A stretch of 64,000 nt of DNA from Prevotella sp. E13-17 (GTDB lineage: Bacteria; Bacteroidota; Bacteroidia; Bacteroidales; Bacteroidaceae). A model generated the notes under the pieces. It did no database searches. It was not told where the DNA came from and saw only the letters and a program-made list of their open reading frames with translations. Position 1 is the stretch's first letter, and every line of letters starts with the position of its first letter. A program made the position numbers and the translations under genes. This document shows positions 27,143 through 36,194 of this stretch, piece by piece. The stretch lies in assembly GCF_022024035.1 (NCBI RefSeq), contig NZ_CP091787.1:1922001-1986000 (forward strand), in the 5' to 3' direction.

Positions 27143-29980
27143 ATGGAAGATCATAATAAGATTCAAGTATTCGGGGCACGCGTACACAACCTGAAGAATA
27201 TTGATGTAGAAATACCACGCAACTCGTTGACCGTTATTACGGGACTATCGGGATCAGGAAAATCTTCACTTGCTTTTGATACGATATTCGCAGAGGGTCA
27301 ACGACGCTACATCGAGACGTTTTCTGCCTATGCACGTAACTTCTTGGGAGGTATGGAACGTCCCGATGTTGACAAAATTACAGGATTGTCGCCCGTCATT
27401 AGCATAGAACAAAAGACAACCAACAAGAACCCACGTTCTACGGTAGGCACGACAACAGAGATTTACGACTATATGCGCCTGCTATTTGCCCGTGCTGGCA
27501 AGGCTTATAGTTACAAGACGGGCGAGCCTATGGTGAAATATACAGAAGAGAAAGTTCTGGAGATGATTCTGAATGATTATGCCGGAAAACGTATCTTTAT
27601 TCTCGCTCCACTTGTTCGCTCAAGAAAAGGACATTATCGTGAGCTCTTTGAAACCATGCGTCGCAAGGGATACCTAACCATGCGTGTTGATGGCGAGATT
27701 GTTGAGATAAAACTTGGCATGAAGGTAGATCGCTACAAGAACCACGACATTGAAGTCGTCATTGACAAGATGGCTCTTCCACAGACACCTACAGAAGGAG
27801 GTTCGGATGAACGATTAAGAAAGTCGGTAGCCTTAGCCATGAAACAAGGTGAAGGTCTGATCATGATACTCGATAAAGATTCTGGAAACGTGAAATACTT
27901 CTCAAAAAGACTCATGTGTCCCACAACGGGTATATCTTATAGCGATCCTGCTCCCAACAATTTCTCATTCAACTCGCCGCAAGGGGCATGTCCTCAATGC
28001 AAGGGACTTGGAAAAATCAATGAGATAGACTTAGCAAAAGTCATCCCCGACCAAATGGTGAGCATATACAATGGGGGGATCGTTCCTTTAGGAAAATACA
28101 AGAACCAATTGATATTCTGGCAAATAGACGCAATACTAAAGAAATATGACTGCGACATCAAGATGTCAATCAAGGATATACCCGAAGAAGCAATGAACGA
28201 GTTACTATATGGTTCGCTTGACGATGTTCGCATTGACAAGGATGTGGTCCGTACTTCAAGTGATTATTTCGTTCGTTTCGATGGTATTATTAAATATCTC
28301 CGCGACATAATGGATAGCGACGAGTCTGCAAGCGCACAGAAATGGGCCGACCAGTTCATGGCAGAATGCGAATGCCCCGAATGTCATGGTCAACGATTGA
28401 ACCGCGAGGCTCTTTCCTATAAGATTTGGGACAAGAACATCAGCGAGCTTTCGTCGATGGACATCAGCGAACTACGTCAATGGATTGACGATGTTGAAAC
28501 GCATTTAGACAGTCAACAGAAGCAAATTGCAGCTGAGATTCTAAAGGAAATACGTACGCGTTTAGACTTCTTGTTGGAAGTGGGTCTCGACTATTTGGCT
28601 TTGAATCGTCAGTCAGCATCATTGTCTGGTGGAGAAAGCCAGCGCATTCGTCTGGCGACACAGATAGGTTCTCAGTTAGTAAACGTACTGTATATTCTTG
28701 ATGAACCCTCAATTGGTTTGCACCAACGTGATAACGAACGACTCATCAACTCTTTGAAAGAACTGCGCGATTTGGGCAATACGGTTATCGTCGTAGAACA
28801 TGATAAAGACATGATGATGGCAGCAGACTATGTGATTGACATCGGTCCACGTGCAGGACGAAAAGGTGGTGAGGTGGTTTTCCAAGGTACTCCTGACGAG
28901 ATGATGAAGACAAACACCATCACCGCACAGTATCTTAGCGGAAAACTTCAATGTAGTGAAATAACAGAAAGAAGGAAAGGGTTGGGTAAAAACCTCGTTA
29001 TTCGTGGTTGTACAGGCAACAACTTGAAGCATGTTGATGTTACGTTCCCGTTGGGAAAACTAATTGTGGTGACAGGAGTCAGCGGTTCTGGCAAATCTAC
29101 ACTTATCAACGAGACCCTTCAGCCCATACTCTCGCAGCATTTCTACCACTCGTTAAAGAAACCTATGCCTTATGATTCTATTGAGGGCATCGAATATATA
29201 GATAAGGTGGTCAATGTGGATCAATCGCCTTTGGGACGCACACCGCGTTCAAATCCTGCCACATATACTGGAGTGTTCTCCGACATTCGCTCGTTGTTTG
29301 TAAACCTGCCCGAGGCGAAAATTCGCGGTTATAAGCCAGGACGCTTTTCGTTCAATGTTAAAGGCGGACGTTGCGAGACCTGCGGTGGCAACGGTTACAA
29401 GACCATTGAGATGAACTTCCTGCCAGATATTCAGGTTCCATGCGAGGTGTGTCACGGGAAAAGATATAATCGAGAAACATTGGAGGTACGTTATAAAGGT
29501 AAATCTATTGCCGACATACTTGACATGACCATCAACCAAGCGGTGGAGTTTTTCGAGAATGTGCCAGATATTCTACGTAAGATTAAAACTATTCAAGACG
29601 TGGGATTGGGCTACATTAAACTGGGACAGCCATCCACTACCCTCTCTGGCGGTGAAAGTCAACGCGTAAAATTGGCCACCGAGTTGTCGAAGAAAGACAC
29701 CGGAAAGACACTCTACATACTGGATGAACCGACCACCGGTCTTCATTTTGAAGACATACGCATTCTGATGCAGGTCATCCATAAATTGGTGGATCGTGGT
29801 AATACGGTTGTTATCATCGAGCACAACCTGGATGTTATCAAACAGGCCGACTACATTATTGATATGGGACCAGAAGGTGGACGTAAAGGCGGCACTTTAC
29901 TTTGCGAGGGTACGCCCGAGGATGTTGCCAAAAGCAAGAAAGGCTTTACGCCTATTTTCCTGAAACAAGAGTTGCAATAG
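27143..29980 (+). CDS. uvrA: Excinuclease ABC subunit A
   Basis: A 945-residue nucleotide excision repair ATPase. It has two ABC modules: Walker [10 protein letters not shown] (34-42) and GVSGSGKST, signatures [13 protein letters not shown] and [13 protein letters not shown], and Walker [12 protein letters not shown] and [14 protein letters not shown]. The zinc-binding Cys pairs are seen ([28 protein letters not shown]). Full normal length. The CDF gene begins 5 bp after its stop. Confidence 0.98.
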   Translation: MEDHNKIQVFGARVHNLKNIDVEIPRNSLTVITGLSGSGKSSLAFDTIFAEGQRRYIETFSAYARNFLGGMERPDVDKITGLSPVISIEQKTTNKNPRSTVGTTTEIYDYMRLLFARAGKAYSYKTGEPMVKYTEEKVLEMILNDYAGKRIFILAPLVRSRKGHYRELFETMRRKGYLTMRVDGEIVEIKLGMKVDRYKNHDIEVVIDKMALPQTPTEGGSDERLRKSVALAMKQGEGLIMILDKDSGNVKYFSKRLMCPTTGISYSDPAPNNFSFNSPQGACPQCKGLGKINEIDLAKVIPDQMVSIYNGGIVPLGKYKNQLIFWQIDAILKKYDCDIKMSIKDIPEEAMNELLYGSLDDVRIDKDVVRTSSDYFVRFDGIIKYLRDIMDSDESASAQKWADQFMAECECPECHGQRLNREALSYKIWDKNISELSSMDISELRQWIDDVETHLDSQQKQIAAEILKEIRTRLDFLLEVGLDYLALNRQSASLSGGESQRIRLATQIGSQLVNVLYILDEPSIGLHQRDNERLINSLKELRDLGNTVIVVEHDKDMMMAADYVIDIGPRAGRKGGEVVFQGTPDEMMKTNTITAQYLSGKLQCSEITERRKGLGKNLVIRGCTGNNLKHVDVTFPLGKLIVVTGVSGSGKSTLINETLQPILSQHFYHSLKKPMPYDSIEGIEYIDKVVNVDQSPLGRTPRSNPATYTGVFSDIRSLFVNLPEAKIRGYKPGRFSFNVKGGRCETCGGNGYKTIEMNFLPDIQVPCEVCHGKRYNRETLEVRYKGKSIADILDMTINQAVEFFENVPDILRKIKTIQDVGLGYIKLGQPSTTLSGGESQRVKLATELSKKDTGKTLYILDEPTTGLHFEDIRILMQVIHKLVDRGNTVVIIEHNLDVIKQADYIIDMGPEGGRKGGTLLCEGTPEDVAKSKKGFTPIFLKQELQ

Positions 29981-29985
29981 GACAT

Positions 29986-30867
29986 ATGGAAAGAAGTAAG
30001 GAAATCTATAGAGTCACACTCATCGGAAGCGCTGTCAATGTTCTGCTACTGCTATTCAAGTTTATAGCAGGCATCTTGGGACATAGTGCAGCTATGATAG
30101 CCGATGCTGTACATTCTCTATCCGACTTTCTTACCGATATCATCGTTCTTATTTTCGTCAGAATCAGCTGCCTACCTCAAGACAAGTCGCATGATTATGG
30201 GCACGGTAAATACGAGACATTGGCGATGACGATAATAGGAATTGCTTTGCTAATGGTGGCAGCTGGCATCATGTATAGTGGTGTTACCAAGATTATAGCG
30301 TGGGCCAATGGGGCGTGCCTGAAAGCTCCTGGACTGCTAGCGCTTTGGGCAGCACTTATTTCTATCATTTTGAAGGAAGCCGTTTACCAATATTCCATGA
30401 TAAAAGCAAGAAAACTGCAATCACAAGCAGTAGAAGCCAACGCGTGGCATCATCGCAGCGATGCTCTATCATCGATTGGAACAGCCATCGGTATCGGGGG
30501 AGCTATATACTTAGGACAAGAATGGACGGTATTAGATCCTCTGGCTTCTGTCATCGTTGGCGCGTTTATCTTGAAAATATCTATTGAGTTGTTACGTGAT
30601 AGCATCGGTGACCTGATGGAGCATTCTCTTCCAGATTCCGTAGAAAACGAAATTATACAACTGGCAGAATCTATTCCTGGTGTATCTTCTCCTCATGATT
30701 TGCGAACGCGACGCATAGGAAATCACTATGCCATTGAGTTTCATATTCTTATGGATGGAGATATGCCTCTGCGCAAAGCTCACAATAAAGCTTCGGAAGT
30801 AGAAGAGTTACTACGCAATCGCTATGGACAAGAAACTCACATAGCGGTGCACGTTGAACCCAAATAA
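29986..30867 (+). CDS. Cation diffusion facilitator family transporter
   Basis: A 293-residue inner-membrane efflux protein for divalent metals (Zn, Fe or Mn; not resolved). It has six helices with metal motifs AMIADAVHSLSDFLTD and WHHRSDALSSIG (the family HxxxD pattern) and a cytosolic C-terminal domain (HDLRTRRIGNHYAIEFHIL). The ATG at 29986 lies 5 bp after uvrA; a longer frame would sit inside uvrA. Confidence 0.93.
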   Translation: MERSKEIYRVTLIGSAVNVLLLLFKFIAGILGHSAAMIADAVHSLSDFLTDIIVLIFVRISCLPQDKSHDYGHGKYETLAMTIIGIALLMVAAGIMYSGVTKIIAWANGACLKAPGLLALWAALISIILKEAVYQYSMIKARKLQSQAVEANAWHHRSDALSSIGTAIGIGGAIYLGQEWTVLDPLASVIVGAFILKISIELLRDSIGDLMEHSLPDSVENEIIQLAESIPGVSSPHDLRTRRIGNHYAIEFHILMDGDMPLRKAHNKASEVEELLRNRYGQETHIAVHVEPK

Positions 30868-30976
30868 CGATTGTATTCCCCTTCAATTTAAGCTGAACAG
30901 TCGCCCAATTCTAGCCGTCTTGCAGGCTTAAAGAAGAGCCTTCTGAAACCAAGACTAGAACTCTTGCTTTAGCTCT

Positions 30977-31165
30977 AGACTTTAGATAACATATTTCTAG
31001 ACTCTAGAACGAATAGATCCAGACTCTAGAACGAGAACTTCCAGACTCTGGAATACGCAATTCTAGAGTCTGGAAGCTAACCAATAGTGCCAGTTTTACG
31101 CGATTAAACAATAACTATTGAACATCAATCACAATGCTTTTGCAATGCAAAACCAATGCTATTAA
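30977..31165. repeat. 22-bp-period degenerate repeat array (array 2)
   Basis: A non-coding array in the convergent gap between the CDF and GH2 genes. Cores related to AGACTCTAGAACGA start at 30977, 30999, 31021, 31043 and 31065 (exactly 22 bp apart). An unrelated sequence fills the 31087 slot. CAATAAC or CAATGCT cores start at 31109, 31132 and 31154 (23 and 22 bp). Several cores are near-palindromic (CTAGACTCTAG, CCAGACTCTGG). The layout parallels array 1 at 11711-11977: a TAGA-type block, then a CAATAAC-type block. Confidence 0.8.
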
Positions 31166-31247
31166 ATGTTCCCATCGACTTCATCGCTTGGCAATGACAA
31201 GAATATTCCAATCACCTATGCTCGCTTGCAACCGAAGGGACGCGATA

Positions 31248-31304
31248 ATGGCCGATGGCCGATGGTCAATAGTCAATGTCCAATGGTCAATAATCAACGA
31301 CCAA
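31248..31304. repeat. Heptamer tandem repeat, consensus ATGGTCA
   Basis: Nine 7-bp units in phase, the last cut short: ATGGCCG twice, then ATGGTCA, ATAGTCA, ATGTCCA, ATGGTCA, ATAATCA, ACGACCA, AT. The tract ends at the stop codon of the GH2 gene. Confidence 0.8.
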
Positions 31305-33704
31305 TCACTCTTTTGTTGAAAGCTTAAGCACAACAGGTTTCATACCTGCAGCCTGCGCTTTAAGTGTAATAACACCAGCCTCGAGAGTTGAACGAAGTAT
31401 AACGGTACAAGAGCCATTGAACAGACGACGATGATTGTCAACATGTAGTTCATCTGAGTTGATGTCACCATTAACAACACCTACTATCTGCGCATTTCCA
31501 TCTACTGTAAAAGTCACATCTTCATTTGTTGTCTGCACGAGGCGACCTTTTGCGTCAAGAGCAGTAATACGAATATGTTGCAGATCTATGCCATCGGCCT
31601 TCCAGTTGTTATTATCCGATTCAGCCTTTAGTCTAACAGGAGCTTTTGTCGTTTCTATCTGGTGTCGAGCAACAATTTTTCCTTTAGTACGGGCAATGGC
31701 TTCCAACTTACCAGGCTGATAAACAATATCGTTCCAACGAATTTGGTTACGCATCTTGGCATTCTTTACATCATTTTTCTTCACGCCAAGACTCTTACCG
31801 TTCAAAAGCAGTTCTACCTCATCGGCATTGGTATAAGTTAACAGCGAAAGATGTTGTCCTGCAATACGGTTCCAGTGGTCGCTCATACCATCATTACCCG
31901 TCTGCACACCATTCCACATCTGATCACCTTTTTTCTCTATCACTCCGATATGAACCACAGGCTCGTCAGGACAGAAGAAACTCTTCATGTAGTAAGCCTT
32001 GGGTTTGGGATTCAGCTCCAAATCGAAAACGCCCTGGCTCCATCCTTTGGCAGGCCACCCCTGACTCTCGCCTAAATAGTCAATGGCGCCCCAATAGGCC
32101 AAACCTATAACTTTTTCAAGATCCATCTCGAAGTAGTTCTGTCCCATAGCAGAGACAGATGCCTCACTTTGATAAAACTTCATCCAAGGAAAGCGACGTC
32201 CGTCGCCTGGGAAATACATATACCTATAATTATATGCCTGAACGTCGGTCTTCATGGCCAGGTCACAAGGTAGAGAATCTGTCGCCCAGTTGCGATAGCG
32301 GGGATGCATAGCTACAGTCACAAGACGAGTACTATCGTAGCGCAGCACCAATGTCTTCATCAGTTGATACATGGTGACACCAAAATCATTAAAGGGCTGA
32401 TTTGGATCCTGCTGAAGCTCATTGCCAAGGCTCCACAGCACCACACTGGGCGAATTACGATCTCGTTTCACCCATTCTGGCACGTCATTTTGCCATAATT
32501 CTTCGAAAGCCACACGTCCACCGGTATGCTGCTGCGTCCACTTGTCGTAGAGTTCATCAACAACAAGAATACCGTATTTGTCACATAATTCTATAAACTC
32601 ACGGCTGTAGGGATTGTGCGATGTACGGATATGATTAATGCCAAACTGCTTCATCAACTGGATTCGCTTCTCAATAGCACGTGGATATGCTGCTGCACCA
32701 AGTGCACCAAGTGTGTGGTGATTGGCATAACCCTTAAGCAAAACCTTCTTACCATTCAGCTTCAAACCATGATCAGACGTAATTTCGATGGTGCGGAATC
32801 CGAAATGTTCGTTATAGGAATCAACAATATCACCATTTGAATTGTGCAGAACAACCTCTACGGTGTAAAGATTTGGATGTTCACAATCCCACAATTTGGC
32901 ATTATCAATCTCTACCTCTGCCACTTTTTGTTCGATGGTTCGCGATGGCGTATTGCGCCTAATCTCTGTTTTATTACTATACACACAATCACCTTGAGGA
33001 TCCTTTATTACAATGTCAACAGGAAGCACTTTATCCTTTCCCATAAACGAAGCTTCTGCATAGACGGCTACATAGCGATTGTATTGCGTTACAATTCTCA
33101 ACGGATTACGCCGCAAAAAAGCCTCTTTGGCGGTACTAATCAAACGCACGTCGCGGAACAAGCCTCCACCTGTGTACCACCGCGAATTAAAAGGATCGCG
33201 CGTATCGGCTTTGACTGCCAACACATTGTCTTGACCGAACTTCAACTTATCGGTGATGTCAAGTTCGAAACCTACATAGCCATAATTGGTACCACCAATA
33301 TATTCACCATTCAAATACACATCGCCTACATACATGATACCTCCAAAATCAAGAAGCAACCTGCGATTCTTCAACGAGTCGTCTGGCGTCAGATGATAGC
33401 GATACCAAGCCTTCCCCATTTCTTTAAACCCACGACTTGAAAGCCGACTCTTGATGTTAGCCGCAGGATCGTCGTTGTTGGCCTTCTCATCGGCCGACGG
33501 AGCCACCCACGGTTGTTCAATCTGGAAATCATGGGGTATGTTGACCACGCGCCAGTCACTATCATCAAACTGCAAAGAAGATGCATTGGGGACATCGCCA
33601 GGCATGAAGCGCCAACCGAAATTAAGACTAATCATCGCACGCGGTTGCGCTGTTAAAGTAAGCGCATAACAGAAAACAGCAAAACAGAAAAAAAGATTTC
33701 TCAT
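31305..33704 (-). CDS. Glycoside hydrolase family 2 (beta-galactosidase-like)
   Basis: A 799-residue secreted or periplasmic glycosidase: signal peptide (MRNLFFCFAVFCYALTLTA), sugar-binding domain (LNFGWRFMPGD; WRVVNIPHD), immunoglobulin-like domain, TIM barrel, and C-terminal beta domains of the DUF4982 type. The acid/base glutamate is in VVLWSLGNELQQ (about 428) and the nucleophile in YQSEASVSAM (about 513). It acts on a beta-galactoside or related plant or host glycan; specificity is not readable. No SusCD genes are adjacent. The -7 box is at 33741-33748. Confidence 0.92.
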   Translation of the reverse strand: MRNLFFCFAVFCYALTLTAQPRAMISLNFGWRFMPGDVPNASSLQFDDSDWRVVNIPHDFQIEQPWVAPSADEKANNDDPAANIKSRLSSRGFKEMGKAWYRYHLTPDDSLKNRRLLLDFGGIMYVGDVYLNGEYIGGTNYGYVGFELDITDKLKFGQDNVLAVKADTRDPFNSRWYTGGGLFRDVRLISTAKEAFLRRNPLRIVTQYNRYVAVYAEASFMGKDKVLPVDIVIKDPQGDCVYSNKTEIRRNTPSRTIEQKVAEVEIDNAKLWDCEHPNLYTVEVVLHNSNGDIVDSYNEHFGFRTIEITSDHGLKLNGKKVLLKGYANHHTLGALGAAAYPRAIEKRIQLMKQFGINHIRTSHNPYSREFIELCDKYGILVVDELYDKWTQQHTGGRVAFEELWQNDVPEWVKRDRNSPSVVLWSLGNELQQDPNQPFNDFGVTMYQLMKTLVLRYDSTRLVTVAMHPRYRNWATDSLPCDLAMKTDVQAYNYRYMYFPGDGRRFPWMKFYQSEASVSAMGQNYFEMDLEKVIGLAYWGAIDYLGESQGWPAKGWSQGVFDLELNPKPKAYYMKSFFCPDEPVVHIGVIEKKGDQMWNGVQTGNDGMSDHWNRIAGQHLSLLTYTNADEVELLLNGKSLGVKKNDVKNAKMRNQIRWNDIVYQPGKLEAIARTKGKIVARHQIETTKAPVRLKAESDNNNWKADGIDLQHIRITALDAKGRLVQTTNEDVTFTVDGNAQIVGVVNGDINSDELHVDNHRRLFNGSCTVILRSTLEAGVITLKAQAAGMKPVVLKLSTKE

Positions 33705-33740
33705 TATTATTTTAAGTAGTCAGTTATTTTAATTCGAAGA

Positions 33741-33748
33741 CAAAGGTA
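33741..33748 (-). promoter_or_regulatory. -7 box of the GH2 gene
   Basis: TAccTTTG on the minus strand, 36 nt before the ATG at 33704. Confidence 0.6.
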
Positions 33749-33791
33749 CATATTTTTTTTAGAAAAGATACACTATTTCTAAATTATTTCG

Positions 33792-33799
33792 TAACTTTG
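33792..33799 (+). promoter_or_regulatory. -7 box of the ribE-serS operon
   Basis: TAacTTTG followed by GCAG, giving a leader of about 220 nt before the ribE start. Confidence 0.6.
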
Positions 33800-33802
33800 C
33801 AG

Positions 33803-34010
33803 CCAGAAAAAAGACATCGGGGCCGTATTGGTTCGATCGGGATACTCATCAAATAACATTGAAACTCGGGATGTCTTCTCTTGTCAATGGCGGGCCATTA
33901 ACCAAGCTTTCTTCGAAATGCCGATGGATTACAAAGACGGAGAGCGCCCTTATCTTTTAACAAAGGAGTTTTCATCACATCACCCTTACGGCCCCCTTTT
34001 ATAATTACAG
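33803..34010 (+). ncRNA. Structured leader upstream of riboflavin synthase, unidentified
   Basis: A long transcribed leader. Its outer ends pair perfectly: GGGGCCGTA (33819-33827) with TACGGCCCC (33987-33995). Inside lie an AATGG-CGGG-CCATT hairpin near 33886-33899 and competing pairs, because CATCGG near 33815 can pair with CCGATG near 33921 while AGACATC can pair with GATGTCT near 33872. The position suits a cis-regulator of riboflavin synthesis, but the FMN-riboswitch consensus is not present. It may instead be an independent RNA. Confidence 0.4.
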
Positions 34011-34027
34011 AAAGGACAAAATACAAT

Positions 34028-34636
34028 ATGTTCTCAGGTATTATCGAAGAATTCGCCACTGTCGTAGCCATTGAACACGACAGAGAAAATATTAATTTCA
34101 CACTCACTTGTTCTTTTACCAACGAGTTGAGCATCGATCAAAGCGTGGCTCATAATGGTGTTTGCCTAACGGTGGTGAAAATTGAAGGCAGCAACTATGT
34201 AGTGACCGCCATGAAAGAAACCCTCGACCGCACCAACTTGGGACTCCTGAAGGTGGGCGATAAGGTAAACGTAGAACGCTCAATGATCATGAATGGCAGA
34301 CTGGATGGCCACATCGTTCAGGGACACGTTGACCAAACTGCAACGTGTATAAATATGGAAGATGCCGATGGCTCAACCTATTTCACATTCGATTATCCAG
34401 AAAATCGAGAAATGGCACTTCACGGATACTTTACTGTGGATAAGGGATCTGTTACAGTCAATGGCGTTTCCCTGACGGTATGCAACCCCACATCTCACTC
34501 ATTCCAGGTAGCCATCATTCCCTATACGCTGGAACATACCAACTTCCAAGATATCAAGGTGGGAAGTGTGGTCAATCTCGAATTCGACATTTTAGGCAAG
34601 TATATTGCCCGTCTGAATGAACTAAAACAAAAATAA
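34028..34636 (+). CDS. ribE: Riboflavin synthase, alpha subunit
   Basis: A 202-residue enzyme that dismutates two lumazines to riboflavin. It has two lumazine-binding repeats: FSGIIEEFATV with VAHNGVCLTVV, and GHIVQGHVDQTATC with VTVNGVSLTVCNP. The length is typical. It follows a long structured leader and is 8 bp ahead of serS, an operon link with no obvious functional logic. Confidence 0.96.
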   Translation: MFSGIIEEFATVVAIEHDRENINFTLTCSFTNELSIDQSVAHNGVCLTVVKIEGSNYVVTAMKETLDRTNLGLLKVGDKVNVERSMIMNGRLDGHIVQGHVDQTATCINMEDADGSTYFTFDYPENREMALHGYFTVDKGSVTVNGVSLTVCNPTSHSFQVAIIPYTLEHTNFQDIKVGSVVNLEFDILGKYIARLNELKQK

Positions 34637-34644
34637 AAATAATT

Positions 34645-35964
34645 ATGCTTACACTGAAACTCATAACTGAGGAAACCGAGCGCGTGATTCGCGGCTTGGA
34701 AAAAAAACATTTCAAGGGAGCCAAAGAAGCCATTGACCAAGTACTCGCTGTTGACAAACAGCGCCGCGAGGCTCAGCAGGAACTTGACAAGAACCTGTCA
34801 GAAGCTAAGAAGATGGCAGCTCAGATTGGTGGTTTGATGAAGGAAGGCAAGAAAGCTGAGGCTGATACCATCAAAGAGCAGGTTTCAAAGATGAAAGAAA
34901 CCAACAAGCAATTAGAAGAAACTATGAATCAGGCTCAGGAAGAGATGACTCGCCTGCTTTGCCAGATTCCTAACATACCTTACGATGAAGTACCTGAGGG
35001 TGCTGCTGCCGAGGACAACCGCGTGGTAAAGAGCAACCTCAAGGAGTGCACTGCCAACGACACTGTTGGCAACTGGGACGTCAACCCATCGCTGGGCATC
35101 GCCAACCCCCTGCCCCACTGGGAACTGGCTAAGAAATACAACCTCATCGACTTCGATTTGGGTGTAAAAATTACAGGTGCCGGATTCCCCGTTTACATCG
35201 GCAAAGGTGCTCGTCTGCAGCGTGCACTCATCAATTTCTTCCTCGATGAGGCTCGCAAGAGTGGTTACACCGAGATTATGCCTCCTACAGTAGTAAATGC
35301 AGCTTCTGGCTACGGCACAGGACAGCTGCCCGACAAAGAAGGCCAGATGTACCACTGTGAAGTTGACGACTTCTATCTCATCCCCACTGCCGAGGTACCC
35401 GTCACAAACATCTACCGCGACGTGATTCTCGACGAGAAAGATCTGCCTATCAAGAACTGCGCATACACCGAGTGTTTCCGTCGCGAGGCAGGTTCTTATG
35501 GTAAGGACGTTCGCGGTTTGAACCGTCTGCACGAGTTCTCTAAGATTGAGATTGTACGCATCGACAAGCCCGAGCACTCAAAGGAGAGCCACAAAGAGAT
35601 GCTGGCTCATGTAGAGGGTCTGCTCCAGAAATTGGAACTGCCCTATCGTATCTTGTTGCTCTGCGGTGGCGACCAGTCGTTCACATCGTCTATCTGCTAC
35701 GACTTCGAGGTTTACTCTGAGGCTCAGGGCCGCTGGCTCGAGGTTTCAAGCGTTTCAAACTTCGATACTTATCAGGCCAACCGTTTGAAGTGCCGCTATC
35801 GCAATAGTGAGACAAAGAAGACCGAACTCTGTCACACACTGAACGGTTCTGCTTTGGCTCTGCCAAGAATCGTAGCCGCTCTGTTAGAGAACAACCAGAC
35901 AGAAAACGGTATCAAGATTCCTGCTGCACTCGTGCCTTATATGGGATGTGACATGATTGATTAA
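34645..35964 (+). CDS. serS: Serine--tRNA ligase
   Basis: A 439-residue class II synthetase. An N-terminal coiled-coil arm (about 30-115) binds the long variable arm of tRNA-Ser. Motif 2 is TECFRREAGSYGKDVRGLNR and motif 3 is LNGSALALPRIVAALLEN. The strongly biased codons suggest high expression. It starts 8 bp after ribE. Confidence 0.97.
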   Translation: MLTLKLITEETERVIRGLEKKHFKGAKEAIDQVLAVDKQRREAQQELDKNLSEAKKMAAQIGGLMKEGKKAEADTIKEQVSKMKETNKQLEETMNQAQEEMTRLLCQIPNIPYDEVPEGAAAEDNRVVKSNLKECTANDTVGNWDVNPSLGIANPLPHWELAKKYNLIDFDLGVKITGAGFPVYIGKGARLQRALINFFLDEARKSGYTEIMPPTVVNAASGYGTGQLPDKEGQMYHCEVDDFYLIPTAEVPVTNIYRDVILDEKDLPIKNCAYTECFRREAGSYGKDVRGLNRLHEFSKIEIVRIDKPEHSKESHKEMLAHVEGLLQKLELPYRILLLCGGDQSFTSSICYDFEVYSEAQGRWLEVSSVSNFDTYQANRLKCRYRNSETKKTELCHTLNGSALALPRIVAALLENNQTENGIKIPAALVPYMGCDMID

Positions 35965-36077
35965 TCATATTTATCTCACATATTTGTTATAAATTGTGCG
36001 TTATTTATAAGAATGAAATGCGCACACTTCGAGTGCCGTATTAAAGAAGTTTACAAAATATTTAAAACAACAATTAA

Positions 36078-36112
36078 GATGCAAACACAGCAAAGTGTTT
36101 GCATCTTTTTTT
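36078..36112 (+). terminator. Terminator downstream of serS
   Basis: A perfect 11-bp stem GATGCAAACAC (36078-36088) with GTGTTTGCATC (36095-36105), 6-nt loop, then T7. Confidence 0.9.
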
Positions 36113-36145
36113 GTGAAAAAGCGTGGTCAATTAAAAACAAATTGT

Positions 36146-36153
36146 TATCTTTG
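36146..36153 (+). promoter_or_regulatory. -7 box of the NfnAB-like gene
   Basis: TAtcTTTG, 41 nt before the start codon at 36195. Confidence 0.6.
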
Positions 36154-36194
36154 CAACCAAAATTCAAACATTTTGAAGCTAACGAATTAATGCA

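Larger units (their letters stand above)
30868..31304. other. Gene-free convergent gap
   Basis: It holds array 2 (30977-31165) and the heptamer tract (31248-31304). The rest has no gene or standard terminator that I can support. Confidence 0.75.
33705..34027. other. Divergent intergenic region between GH2 and ribE
   Basis: It holds the two -7 boxes (33741-33748 minus, 33792-33799 plus) and the structured leader. No protein gene is supported. Confidence 0.6.

Noticed and set aside
33803..34010. tmRNA (5' part GGGGCCGTATTGGTTCGA)
   Set aside because: No tag reading frame and no tRNA-like 3' end with T arm and CCA follow before ribE, and the length is too short.
33803..34010. FMN riboswitch
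   Set aside because: The conserved core segments (GGGGCAGGGTGAAATTCCC and the GCCGAC/AGTCCGGATG parts) are not present; only the gene context fits.
34912..35577. 221-codon minus-strand frame inside serS
   Set aside because: Shadow frame caused by the biased codons of serS.
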